This document shows, piece after piece, positions 41,740 through 50,205 of a DNA stretch of 64,000 nucleotides. Made by a program: the position numbers and the translations under genes. This DNA is from Arthrobacter sp. MA-N2. GTDB lineage: Bacteria; Actinomycetota; Actinomycetes; Actinomycetales; Micrococcaceae. The stretch is from NCBI RefSeq assembly GCF_000517125.1, contig NZ_KI912155.1:1902696-1966695 (forward strand). The letters are read 5' to 3'. Position 1 is the first letter of the stretch; the number at the start of each line of letters is the position of its first letter. The notes beneath the pieces were generated by a model. That model searched no databases. It was given only the letters and a program-made list of their open reading frames with translations, and had not been told where the DNA came from.

Positions 41740-42669
41740 ATGGGACGGGTGACCCAGCGCCGCAAAGTGCACAAGTTCGTCCTGGACGGCTCGGCCCAGG
41801 CCCTGGATCACCCGGTCCGCTACCGCGAGGACTTCCTGGCGGTCGAGGAACCGTTGGAGGTGCGCTTGGGCCACATGTCTTTCTCCGTGACCATGCGGAC
41901 TCCTGGCGACGACTTTGACTTGGTGGCGGGCTTCCTGGTCTCCGAGGGCGTCATCTGGGATCCTGCCCAGCTCATCTCGCTGCGTTTCTGCGCCGGCGAG
42001 GACGAGAACGGCGTTCAGACGTTCAATGTGGTGGAAGCCCAGTTGCGGCCCGACGTCGTCCTTCCGGACACCGGCCGCAACGTCTACACGTCCAGTTCGT
42101 GCGGGATCTGCGGCACCGACTCCATCGAGGCGGTGCGCAAGTCCTCCCACTTCAGCCCGGCGGACGACCCGCTGAAGGTGCCGGTGGAAATTCTCGCCTC
42201 CCTGCCTGACCGGCTCCGCGCCGCACAGGCGGTCTTTGACAAGACCGGAGGAGTGCATGCAGCGGGTCTCTTCAAGATCCACGACGACGGCGAAGGCAGT
42301 GTTGCTGAACTCTTGTGCTTACGCGAAGACGTGGGCAGGCACAATGCCGTGGACAAGGTGGTGGGCTGGGCACTTCGCGAAGGACTGTTGCCCCTGAAGG
42401 GTACCGTCCTGCAGGTTTCCGGAAGGGCGTCTTTCGAACTCGTCCAAAAGGCGGCGCTCGCCGGAATCCCGGTTCTGGCTGCCGTCAGCGCACCCTCGAG
42501 CCTCGCCGCGGAACTCGCCCAAGAGACGGGCATGACGCTCGTGGGATTCAGCCGGGGGACCAGTCTGAACGTCTACGCTGGAAGCGACCGGGTGGGCGTT
42601 CCGGCAGGGGCCGACACCGGCGAGGGCCCCGGCCTGAGCTTGCGAAGGCTGGGAGCCGGTGGGGATTAG
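41740..42669 (+). CDS. fdhD: Formate dehydrogenase accessory sulfurtransferase
   Basis: 309 residues; ATG 41740 begins one base after the oxidoreductase stop. The functional cysteine pair is in S-S-C-G-I-C-G-T-D-S-I-E-A-V, and L-R-E-D-V-G-R-H-N-A-V-D-K-V is the second FdhD signature. It passes sulfur from IscS to the molybdenum cofactor so that the FdhF-type enzyme is active. Last gene of the operon. Confidence 0.96.
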   Translation: MGRVTQRRKVHKFVLDGSAQALDHPVRYREDFLAVEEPLEVRLGHMSFSVTMRTPGDDFDLVAGFLVSEGVIWDPAQLISLRFCAGEDENGVQTFNVVEAQLRPDVVLPDTGRNVYTSSSCGICGTDSIEAVRKSSHFSPADDPLKVPVEILASLPDRLRAAQAVFDKTGGVHAAGLFKIHDDGEGSVAELLCLREDVGRHNAVDKVVGWALREGLLPLKGTVLQVSGRASFELVQKAALAGIPVLAAVSAPSSLAAELAQETGMTLVGFSRGTSLNVYAGSDRVGVPAGADTGEGPGLSLRRLGAGGD

Positions 42670-42703
42670 GGGCTTGCAGGGACAGCGGTCAATCACTTGG
42701 TAA

Positions 42704-42717
42704 TTGTTGCGGAACAA
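42704..42717. promoter_or_regulatory. Short inverted repeat upstream of the alpha-mannosidase
   Basis: TTGTT-GCGG-AACAA, a small perfect dyad 120 bases before the mannosidase start; possibly an operator of a sugar-responsive repressor. The fdhD-mannosidase gap (166 bases) holds no other recognisable element. Confidence 0.25.
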
Positions 42718-42835
42718 CGTAGATTTTATCCATCGAATGGAATCCTTGTTTCCGCTGGACCGTGACTTTGCCGATCTAGGCTGCCTGACGGTACGGAAGC
42801 AACTCAATGTAGCCCACCGTTAAAGGGGACTTCAA

Positions 42836-45800
42836 GTGCACGACGACCGCCTGATCACTGAGAAGCGGCTCGAACGTTTTGTCCGGGAGCGCATTGCCCC
42901 CGCCATCTACGGCCGCGCGCTGCCTCTCACCCTCAGTAGTTGGGATGTGCCGGGTGAACCGGTTCCGGTCGCGGAGGCGCTCCACCAGGTCTTTGAACCC
43001 CAGGAGCACGGCGCCGCCTGGGGCAAGGCTTGGAGCACCAAGTGGTTGCGGCTTAGGGGCGAGGTCCCGGAAGGCTGGGGAGCTGCCGAAGGCACTGCGG
43101 TGGAGATCGTCGTCGATCTCGGCTTCAGCAACGACGCCCCCGGATTCCAATGCGAAGGCATCGCCTGGCGCGCGGACGGGACCATCATCAAGGCCATTTC
43201 TCCCCGAAACCAGCACGTTCCGCTGAAGCTCCTGGGCGGCGGGCTCTCCGTGGACTTCTACGTCGAAGCGGCAGCCAATCCGGACCTCAGCCAAGGATGG
43301 AGCTTCGCGGCAACCCCGCTGGGGGATAAGGCCACGTCCGGAGACGAGCCCCGCTATCGGCTCGGTCGCATCGCGATCGCCGAACTCAACGAGGTGGTCT
43401 GGGAGCTCCATCAGGACATCTGGACCCTCAGCGGGCTCATGCACGAGCTGCCCTTCGAACTGCCGCGGCGGCATGAAATCCTCCGCGCCTTTGAGCGCAT
43501 GCTGGACGTTATGGACCCCGACGACGTTGCTGGCACCGCAGCGGCAGGCAGGGAGGCCTTGGCTGAGGTCCTGAGCCGGCCGGCCTACGCTTCGGCACAC
43601 GAACTGTTGGCCACGGGCCACGCCCACATTGACTCTGCCTGGCTCTGGCCGGTCCGTGAAACCATCCGAAAGTGCGCCCGCACATTCTCCAATGTGGTGG
43701 CCCTCATGGATGAGAACCCGGAATTCGTGTTTTCCTGCTCCTCTGCCCAGCAATTGGCGTGGATCAAGGAGTTCTATCCGGAGCTGTTCATCCGGATCCG
43801 GGAAAAGGTCAAAGCCGGCCAATTCGTGCCGGTAGGCGGCATGTGGGTGGAATCGGACACCAACATGCCCGGCGGTGAGGCCATGGCCCGCCAGTTCGTC
43901 GAGGGTAAAAGCTTCTTCCTGGAGGAGTTCGGCGTCGATTGCCAGGAAGCCTGGCTGCCCGATTCCTTCGGCTATTCCGGGGCCCTGCCCCAGATCGTCA
44001 AGTCTGCCGGATGCCGCTGGTTCCTGACTCAGAAGATCTCCTGGAACCAGGTCAACAAGATGCCGCACCACACTTTCAATTGGGAGGGCATCGACGGTAC
44101 GCGGCTTTTCACCCACTTCCCGCCCGTGGACACCTATAACTCCGAGCTCCACGGCCGCGAACTCGCACACGCCCAGCGAAACTATCGGGAGCACGGCAGG
44201 GGCACCATTTCGCTGGTCCCCTTCGGCTATGGCGACGGCGGTGGCGGGCCCACGCGCGAAATGATTGCCGCAGCCCGCAGAACGGCGGACCTGGAAGGCT
44301 CGCCGAAGGTGCGCGTCGGAACCGCGAAGGAATTCTTCACGCAGGCCGAGGCCGAATACCGCAACCTCCCAGTCTGGGTGGGGGAGATGTACCTCGAGCT
44401 GCACCGGGGCACCTACACGAGCCAAGCCAACACCAAAAAGGGCAACCGCCGCTCGGAGCACCTCCTGCGCGAGGCAGAGCTGTGGTGCTCGACGGCGGCA
44501 ATACGGACTGCCGGTTCCTTCACCTATCCGGCCGCGGACCTCAAGCGCTTGTGGCGGCTTGTGCTGTTGCAGCAGTTCCACGACATCCTGCCAGGCAGCG
44601 CCATCGCGTGGGTCCACCAGGATGCGGAACGGAACTATGCTGCCATCGCCCGGGAACTGGAAGCCATCATCTCGAATGCGGCCATAGCCCTGCTCGGCGA
44701 GGGGGACACCGTATTTCTCCTCAACGCGGCCCCCCATGAGCGGAACGGCGTACCTGCCCTCGCCGCAGCGGAAGCGGTGCACGCGGATACCACGGTGAGT
44801 GTCACCCCACGGGCCGGCGGCTATGTCTTGGACAACGGCATCATCCGCGCCGTGCTGGATGCCAACGGATTGCTGACGTCCCTCTCGGACCACGCAACCG
44901 GCCGTGAAGCGATGGCGCCGGGGCAGTTCGGCAACCATCTGGAACTTCACCGGGATACGCCCAACGAGTGGGATGCCTGGGACATCGACGAGTTCTATCG
45001 CCGGAACGTCGTCTCGGTGGTCGAGGCACGCTCGGTGACGCTCGAGAGCGCAGGCTGGGACGCCGTCGTCGTGGTGGAGCGGACGGTTGGTTCCTCCACC
45101 ATCACCCAGCGCATTTCCCTCGAAGCGGGAGCTGCGTCCCTCGGAATATCCACTACCGTGGATTGGCAGGAACGCGAGAAATTGCTGAAGATCGGGTTCC
45201 CGCTGGACGTCCGCGCGGACCGTTCCGCTTCGGAAACCCAGTTCGGGCACGTTTTCCGGCCAACCCACACCAATACGTCCTGGGAAGCGGCCAAGTTCGA
45301 ATTCTGCGCCCATCGCTGGATCCATGTGGCGGAACCAGGCTACGGCGTGGCGATTTCGAATGCCTCGAGCTACGGTCACGACGTCACCCGGGCCATCCGC
45401 GACGACGGCGGCACCACCACCAATGTCCGGGTGTCCCTGCTCCGGGCGCCGAAGTTTCCGGACCCCCGTGCCGATCTCGGTATGCATGTCCTGGAGCTGA
45501 GCATTCGGCCCGGTGCCAGCATCGGCGACGCCGTCGAGGAGGGGTACCGCACCAACCTCAAGCCGAGGCTGCTGACGGGCGCGAAGCCTGTGGAGCCGCT
45601 CTTCACGGTGTTCAACCAGGCGTTGGTGATCGAAGCCGTCAAACTTGCGGAGGACGGATCCGGAGACGTCATCGTGCGGCTTTACGAATCGCTGGGAGAA
45701 CGTTCCACGGGCATCATCACGGCCAACTTCGATTCCCGAAAGGTGCAATCCGTGGACCTTTTGGAGCGCCCGGTGGAGGCTTCCGGCGTCGTGCCCGGAG

Positions 45801-45862
45801 CTGTTGCCGCAGAACTGACTCTGCGCCCATTCCAGTTGGTGACCTTGCGATTCAGCCGCTGA
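42836..45862 (+). CDS. Alpha-mannosidase, glycoside hydrolase family 38
   Basis: 1008 residues from GTG 42836, with AAAGGGGA upstream. GH38 architecture in order: N-terminal beta region, catalytic barrel with G-H-A-H-I-D-S-A-W-L-W-P (zinc ligands, D266) and L-P-D-S-F-G-Y-S (nucleophile D376), central helical bundle, and a large C-terminal beta-sandwich. No signal peptide, so cytoplasmic. It releases mannose from alpha-mannosides taken up as oligosaccharides. No sugar transporter is adjacent in the window. It ends 4 bases before a palindromic element. Confidence 0.95.
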   Translation: MHDDRLITEKRLERFVRERIAPAIYGRALPLTLSSWDVPGEPVPVAEALHQVFEPQEHGAAWGKAWSTKWLRLRGEVPEGWGAAEGTAVEIVVDLGFSNDAPGFQCEGIAWRADGTIIKAISPRNQHVPLKLLGGGLSVDFYVEAAANPDLSQGWSFAATPLGDKATSGDEPRYRLGRIAIAELNEVVWELHQDIWTLSGLMHELPFELPRRHEILRAFERMLDVMDPDDVAGTAAAGREALAEVLSRPAYASAHELLATGHAHIDSAWLWPVRETIRKCARTFSNVVALMDENPEFVFSCSSAQQLAWIKEFYPELFIRIREKVKAGQFVPVGGMWVESDTNMPGGEAMARQFVEGKSFFLEEFGVDCQEAWLPDSFGYSGALPQIVKSAGCRWFLTQKISWNQVNKMPHHTFNWEGIDGTRLFTHFPPVDTYNSELHGRELAHAQRNYREHGRGTISLVPFGYGDGGGGPTREMIAAARRTADLEGSPKVRVGTAKEFFTQAEAEYRNLPVWVGEMYLELHRGTYTSQANTKKGNRRSEHLLREAELWCSTAAIRTAGSFTYPAADLKRLWRLVLLQQFHDILPGSAIAWVHQDAERNYAAIARELEAIISNAAIALLGEGDTVFLLNAAPHERNGVPALAAAEAVHADTTVSVTPRAGGYVLDNGIIRAVLDANGLLTSLSDHATGREAMAPGQFGNHLELHRDTPNEWDAWDIDEFYRRNVVSVVEARSVTLESAGWDAVVVVERTVGSSTITQRISLEAGAASLGISTTVDWQEREKLLKIGFPLDVRADRSASETQFGHVFRPTHTNTSWEAAKFEFCAHRWIHVAEPGYGVAISNASSYGHDVTRAIRDDGGTTTNVRVSLLRAPKFPDPRADLGMHVLELSIRPGASIGDAVEEGYRTNLKPRLLTGAKPVEPLFTVFNQALVIEAVKLAEDGSGDVIVRLYESLGERSTGIITANFDSRKVQSVDLLERPVEASGVVPGAVAAELTLRPFQLVTLRFSR

Positions 45863-45865
45863 CTA

Positions 45866-45931
45866 CCCAACTAACTCGCAGTTAATGTCGCTTAGGGCGT
45901 CCAAAACGACATTAACTGCGAGCTAGTTGGG
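45866..45931. repeat. 66-bp palindromic element between convergent genes
   Basis: CCCAACTAACTCGCAG with GTTAATGTCG on the left is mirrored by CGACATTAAC and CTGCGAGCTAGTTGGG on the right, leaving a short centre. It fits exactly between the mannosidase stop and the convergent ABC ATPase stop (45933), so it can act as a bidirectional terminator. A decayed relative lies at 1406-1472. Confidence 0.88.
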
Positions 45932-45932
45932 C

Positions 45933-46760
45933 TTAGACTTCGTGCTGCAGCCGCTTGACGAATTGCTTGGTGCGTTCCTGCCGCGGCTCACGCAGGACCT
46001 CCGCAGCGGGGCCGCGTTCCACCACCACGCCACCATCCATGAAGATGACTTCATCAGCAACCTGGCGTGCGAAAGCGAGTTCATGGGTCACGATCACCAT
46101 GGTCCAGCCTTCGTCGGCAAGTTCCTTGATGACTCCAAGCACTTCACCCACGAGTTCCGGATCCAGGGCCGAGGTGGGTTCATCGAAGAGCAACAGTTGG
46201 GGCTTGAGTGCGAGGGCGCGCACAATTCCCACCCGCTGCTGCTGTCCACCGGACAGCTCGAAGGGATAGGCATCGCGCTTGTCGGCGAGCCCCACCCTGG
46301 CCAGGAGCCGCTCAGCCTCTGCCACGACTTCCGCACGGGGTCGCTTCTGGACTTGGAGTGGTCCCTCGATGACGTTCTTGAGCACCGTCATGTGAGGGAA
46401 GAGGTTGTAGTGCTGGAACACCATGGCACTGCGGTCACGGAGGGCAGCAATCTCCCGCTTACTCACGGCGCCGGCGAAATCGAGGGTCAGTCCCGCACCG
46501 GACCCCCGGACGGTACCGGCGTCGGCGTCCCCGAAGGTGACCGTACCGGCGTCGGGGACTTCGAGTCCATTGAGTGATCGCAGGACGGTAGTCTTCCCCG
46601 AACCGGAAGGACCAATCAGCGCAACCACTTGGCCGCGGCGGACATCGAGGTCGATCCCGCGCAGCACGACGTTGCTGCCGAAGGCTTTGGCAAGGTCCCG
46701 GGCGGACAAAACCAACCCGGTGCCTGCGGGCGAGGCTTTGCTGGGCTCAGTGGGCGACAT
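45933..46760 (-). CDS. Polar amino-acid ABC transporter ATP-binding protein
   Basis: 275 residues from ATG 46760, overlapping the end of the permease gene by 14 bases. Walker A G-P-S-G-S-G-K-T-T, signature L-S-G-G-Q-Q-Q-R-V, Walker B L-L-L-F-D-E-P-T-S-A-L-D-P-E. The sequence matches the GlnQ/HisP group. There is a small insertion around residues ~75-100 (D-A-D-A-G-T-V-R-G-S-G) not seen in GlnQ. It powers import by the permease and lipoprotein encoded just upstream. Confidence 0.95.
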   Translation of the reverse strand: MSPTEPSKASPAGTGLVLSARDLAKAFGSNVVLRGIDLDVRRGQVVALIGPSGSGKTTVLRSLNGLEVPDAGTVTFGDADAGTVRGSGAGLTLDFAGAVSKREIAALRDRSAMVFQHYNLFPHMTVLKNVIEGPLQVQKRPRAEVVAEAERLLARVGLADKRDAYPFELSGGQQQRVGIVRALALKPQLLLFDEPTSALDPELVGEVLGVIKELADEGWTMVIVTHELAFARQVADEVIFMDGGVVVERGPAAEVLREPRQERTKQFVKRLQHEV

Positions 46761-47412
46761 ATCGGTCCAATCTGCGCTCCAGGGCGGACTGGCCCGTGGA
46801 GAGGACAAGGCAAATGACCCAGTAGACCAAAGCCGATTCGAGGTACAGGATCATGAACTCCTGGCTGAAAGCAGCGATCTGCTGGGCGTTGCGGAAGAGC
46901 TCGGTGACCAGGATGAGCGAAGCCAGTGAGGTGTCCTTCACGAGCGAAATGAAGGTATTCGACAGCGGGGGCACGGAGACCCTGGCCGCCTGCGGGAGGA
47001 TGATCCGCACGAGGGTTTGCGGCCTGGACATTCCGATGGTGTGCCCGGCCTCCCATTGGCCCTTGGGCACGGAGAGGATCGCGGCACGGATGACCTCGGC
47101 AGCGTAACCGCCCACGTTGAGGGAAAACGCGATGATGGCGCTGGGCCACGGCTCCAGCTTCACGCCGAGGCTTGGGAGGCCGTAGAAGATCACGAACAAC
47201 TGCACCAGCAGGGGAGTCCCGCGGATCACCGAGACGTAGAAACGTGCGACGCCGGAGAGCACCCGGTTGGGACTCAAGCGCAACAGGGCAACCAGCAGGG
47301 CCAAGGCCAAGCCTAGGGCGAACGAGGCCAGGGTCAAGGGGATGGTTCCCGTGACGGCGCCGCCGACGATGGGCCCGAAGGAACTCCAGACGAGATCCCA
47401 GTTGAAGGTCAT
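46747..47412 (-). CDS. Polar amino-acid ABC transporter permease
   Basis: 221 residues, about five membrane segments. The HEAT-type family signature is clear: V-I-R-G-T-P-L-L-V-Q-L-F, then A-Y/G-Y-A-A-E-V-I-R-A-A-I-L-S-V-P-K-G-Q-W-E-A-G and the EAA loop G-M-S..I-I-L-P-Q-A. The gene begins 15 bases after the binding-protein stop. It forms a homodimeric channel for amino acids such as glutamine or cystine; specificity is not visible. Confidence 0.95.
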   Translation of the reverse strand: MTFNWDLVWSSFGPIVGGAVTGTIPLTLASFALGLALALLVALLRLSPNRVLSGVARFYVSVIRGTPLLVQLFVIFYGLPSLGVKLEPWPSAIIAFSLNVGGYAAEVIRAAILSVPKGQWEAGHTIGMSRPQTLVRIILPQAARVSVPPLSNTFISLVKDTSLASLILVTELFRNAQQIAAFSQEFMILYLESALVYWVICLVLSTGQSALERRLDRYVAH

Positions 47413-47427
47413 CTGTTTGGCCGCCGG

Positions 47428-48255
47428 CTACTTGGTGACGTCTGCGCCGAAGTACTTTTCGGAAATCCTGGCCAGGGTGCCGTCTGCACGAAGATCCGTC
47501 AGGGCTTTGTCCACGGCGGCCTTGAGCTCGGTGGATCCCTTGCGGAAGACCATGGCGCTCTGTGTCTTGTCTGTGGTCTCTGCCGCGATCTTCAAGCCGG
47601 AATCCGGAGTGGTCTTTGCATAGTCGAGGTAGGTCAGCTTGTCGTTGACGGTGGCGTCGACGCGGCCTTGACGGACCAGGGTCGCGGCTTGAGCCCAGCC
47701 TTCGACGGACTGGACGTTGGCGCCGGCGTCGACTGCCATCTTGTAGAAGTTGCTGGTCAGCGACTGGGCGGTGGTCTTGCCTTTGAGGTCGGCGAAGCTG
47801 TTGATGGAAGTGTTATCCGACTTGGTCACCACGACGCCGTTGGACACCGTGTACGGCGCGGAGAAGTCGTATTTGGCCGTGCGCTCGGGATTGATGGAGA
47901 TCTGGTTTGCGATGGTGTCGAAGCGCTTGGCATCAAGTCCGGCGAAGATGCCATCGAACTGGGTTTCCTGGAACGTCGCCTTCACTCCGAGCTTGCCGGC
48001 CACGGCCTGGGCGATTTCGACGTCAAAGCCCGTGAGCGGACCTGCTCCGTTTTCGTGGAAGCTGAAAGGCCGGTACGTTCCCTCGGTGGCAATGACGATC
48101 TCGCCCTTGGATTTGATGTCGGACAGGGAGGTGTCTGCGCCGGACGTAGAAGACGGTGATGACCCACCGCCGCAAGCGGTCAATGCCAGCGCGACGGCGG
48201 CAAGGGTTGCGGACAGTGCTGTACGGCGAGTGGGCAGGCTCTTCATGAAAGCCAT
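47428..48255 (-). CDS. Polar amino-acid ABC transporter substrate-binding lipoprotein
   Basis: 275 residues from ATG 48255 (ATG 48246 is also possible; neither has a strong SD). Signal peptide with lipobox A-L-T-A-C at the cleavage site, then an SBP_bac_3 domain: I-V-I-A-T-E-G-T-Y-R-P-F-S-F-H, L-T-G-F-D-V-E-I-A, F-D-G-I-F-A-G-L-D-A-K-R-F-D. Most similar in pattern to cystine/glutamine-binding proteins. First gene of the three-gene importer operon. Confidence 0.94.
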   Translation of the reverse strand: MAFMKSLPTRRTALSATLAAVALALTACGGGSSPSSTSGADTSLSDIKSKGEIVIATEGTYRPFSFHENGAGPLTGFDVEIAQAVAGKLGVKATFQETQFDGIFAGLDAKRFDTIANQISINPERTAKYDFSAPYTVSNGVVVTKSDNTSINSFADLKGKTTAQSLTSNFYKMAVDAGANVQSVEGWAQAATLVRQGRVDATVNDKLTYLDYAKTTPDSGLKIAAETTDKTQSAMVFRKGSTELKAAVDKALTDLRADGTLARISEKYFGADVTK

Positions 48256-48490
48256 CTTAGTCACCGGTCCCTTCCGGCTGCCCGTGCCCTGCGCGGAAGG
48301 CCCCTTAAAAGGCTGAGTGGGGGCGGTCCCCAACGGCCCGCCACCACTCATCCCCCCAAAACGTGATCCTGCACGCGCCACGAACCCTGAAAACCCGTTC
48401 ATTGATTCAAAGGTCAGGCTGCATCGCATTCACACATTCATAATTATGGCACGATATAATGGAAATGTGAAAGAGGTTACGCGGTATGTT

Positions 48491-49210
48491 TTAGTGTTTC
48501 GTTGACGTTACCGCGCGGCTGGTCCGGCGCGCAATGGTTTTGGACAGCCAAATGCCCGCCAAGCCAAACGCACTCGCCAAGGCAGCCGAATAATTGATGA
48601 GCGGCCGCAGCCAAGTATTAGATTCCGGCACCAGCGGAAAGAGCTGCGAAACGAGCAGCAATACCAGGCTCAGGAGCAGCGTCGCCGAGGCGGCCCGCAG
48701 CACAGCCGGACCGGGAAGCCGTACCGAGCGCCAGATGCCCGGCACCAGGCATGCGGCAACGTATCCCGGATAGAACCGTCCCAAGGCTGCATAGAACGCC
48801 AGAGGCACCCCCGGATCCAGGTCATTCAGGCCCACTGTGGAGCCGGCAGTGTCCATAGAGAAGAAAAAGCAAGCTGTCAAGACCGCGGTGGTCCCCAGGA
48901 CCGCAAAGCCCAAGGGCCCCCAAATGGCGCGTTCCCCTCCGGGCGAGCCAAAGGCTTTGGCCACCTTAAACCCCATAAGCAGGAACGTCCCGTAGAGCAT
49001 GAGCCGAAGCAGCAAGTTGCATAGATTGAAGCCGCCCAGCAGTTGGTCGAGGAACAGGTACGGGCCCTCGATGCTCAGTAGGATGTCGGCGGAAATGAGT
49101 GCGAACAGGACGAACATCAGGCGGTTCTCGCCCCGGACGGCGCTGGGAATGCGAATAGCGGTCAGGGTGAGGCAAACGCACAGCGTTGCCCATGACAAGA
49201 CGGTGGTCAT
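48491..49210 (-). CDS. Seven-TM membrane protein coupled to an HTH protein
   Basis: 239 residues from ATG 49210, overlapping the upstream gene's stop (ATGA). About seven hydrophobic helices; the first starts at residue 3 (T-V-L-S-W-A-T-L-C-V-C-L-T-L-T-A-I), followed by R-I-P-S-A-V-R-G-E-N-R-L-M-F. It has the look of the MAB_1171c-like putative transporters that occur beside XRE or ImmA genes, but it is shorter; this similarity is from memory of pattern only. No catalytic motif. Upstream sequence to 48.25 kb is unusually AT-rich. Confidence 0.7.
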   Translation of the reverse strand: MTTVLSWATLCVCLTLTAIRIPSAVRGENRLMFVLFALISADILLSIEGPYLFLDQLLGGFNLCNLLLRLMLYGTFLLMGFKVAKAFGSPGGERAIWGPLGFAVLGTTAVLTACFFFSMDTAGSTVGLNDLDPGVPLAFYAALGRFYPGYVAACLVPGIWRSVRLPGPAVLRAASATLLLSLVLLLVSQLFPLVPESNTWLRPLINYSAALASAFGLAGIWLSKTIARRTSRAVTSTKH

Positions 49211-49932
49211 CCCAGGTTCTCCCAGATTCTGGTGGCGTGGTCGAGCTCATGCTCGTGCCGGCGCAAGGACTTGCCAAGCGCCAGCAGCCGTTCGCCGGCC
49301 AGCAGAGCCAGCTCGCCTTCCGTCATCCGTTCCAATGCCTCCCGCCGCGCGCCCTCGGGCCAGCCGGCTTCGGCCTCCGTGACGAGGCCGCTCGCCACGA
49401 GGCCTCCGGCAGGTCCGACGCCGGCGGCGCGTGATGTTGCCAGGGCCAGTTCCGGTGGCAGGCGGTTGGCAGTCAGGTGCGCGGAATAGTTTTGCGGGGC
49501 GATCCCGGTGGCTTCACTGACCCGGTGGCGAAGCTCGCCGTCGTCGATCGCGTCCACCCAATTTCTGACCGAACTCAGATGTGGTGTGTCTGCCAGGACG
49601 AGCGGCTGGACGGCGTCCCTGGGCTCGGAGCGCTGCACGACGGCCCGCAACAGATCCATGGTGGAGATCTGGCTGACGAGTTCCGCGTCAGTGGGTGGAA
49701 CCGGAGATCCGCGAAGCGCAGCGTAGGCCTCGAATTGGGCCAAGGCATCGAAGGGATTCATGTCGAAGGCCCGGCTGATGCTCACGAGTGAACTCTCAGC
49801 CACCTTGCCGCGGACCAATTGCTGGGCCAGCGTAGTGCGTTTCACTCCCGAAAAGCGGCAGACATCGGCCGTGCTGGTGTTCGGGGCAATCCCGTGCAGC
49901 CAGCGTTGGAACGCCTTGGAGGGGAGGGGCAT
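49207..49932 (-). CDS. HTH DNA-binding protein coupled to a membrane protein
   Basis: 241 residues from ATG 49932; longer readings add Arg/Lys-rich sequence from the intergenic region. Residues ~15-65 form an XRE-like HTH (T-S-T-A-D-V-C-R-F-S-G-V-K-R-T-T-L-A-Q-Q-L-V-R-G-K-V). The C-terminal half is helical (A-T-G-I-A-P-Q-N-Y-S-A-H-L-T-A-N-R-L-P-P-E-L-A-L), possibly a second HTH-like or sensor region. The ATGA overlap with the 7-TM gene implies a functional unit. No toxin domain is recognisable. Confidence 0.75.
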   Translation of the reverse strand: MPLPSKAFQRWLHGIAPNTSTADVCRFSGVKRTTLAQQLVRGKVAESSLVSISRAFDMNPFDALAQFEAYAALRGSPVPPTDAELVSQISTMDLLRAVVQRSEPRDAVQPLVLADTPHLSSVRNWVDAIDDGELRHRVSEATGIAPQNYSAHLTANRLPPELALATSRAAGVGPAGGLVASGLVTEAEAGWPEGARREALERMTEGELALLAGERLLALGKSLRRHEHELDHATRIWENLG

Positions 49933-50097
49933 GAACCACTTTCTGATGGGCCGTTTCCGGCGGGCGGTTTCCGAGAGGACAGTGAGTTCGATTTTACGAT
50001 GCGGGCACATTGAATTATGCTTGATTCTCGAACCCGCTGGTCCGCACACCCCCCAAGTACGGACCGGCGGGGTCTTTCATGCCCCGGCCTTTTCGCG

Positions 50098-50175
50098 CGA
50101 CAAGCCTGTCGCGGCAGGCCTTTCCGCACGACAAGCCTGTCGCGGCAGGCCTTTCCGCACGACAAGCCTTTCCGC
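50098..50175. repeat. 31-bp tandem hairpin repeat upstream of the ABC-F gene
   Basis: The unit CGACAAGCCTGTCGCGGCAG followed by GCCTTTCCGCA repeats with a 31-bp period from 50098 and 50129; a third copy from 50160 is truncated. Each full unit holds a GCCTG-TCGCGG-CAGGC hairpin followed by CTTTCC. The block ends about 30 bases before the ABC-F start codon, inside its likely leader. Confidence 0.88.
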
Positions 50176-50205
50176 CCTGGCGCGGAGCAGTGAGAGGATA
50201 GAGCA

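Noticed and set aside
42776..45748. 990-codon open frame antisense to the alpha-mannosidase
   Set aside because: Same artefact; the sense protein carries all GH38 catalytic motifs.
50098..50175. CRISPR array or att repeats
   Set aside because: Head-to-tail units without spacers, no integrase nearby; better explained as tandem hairpins.
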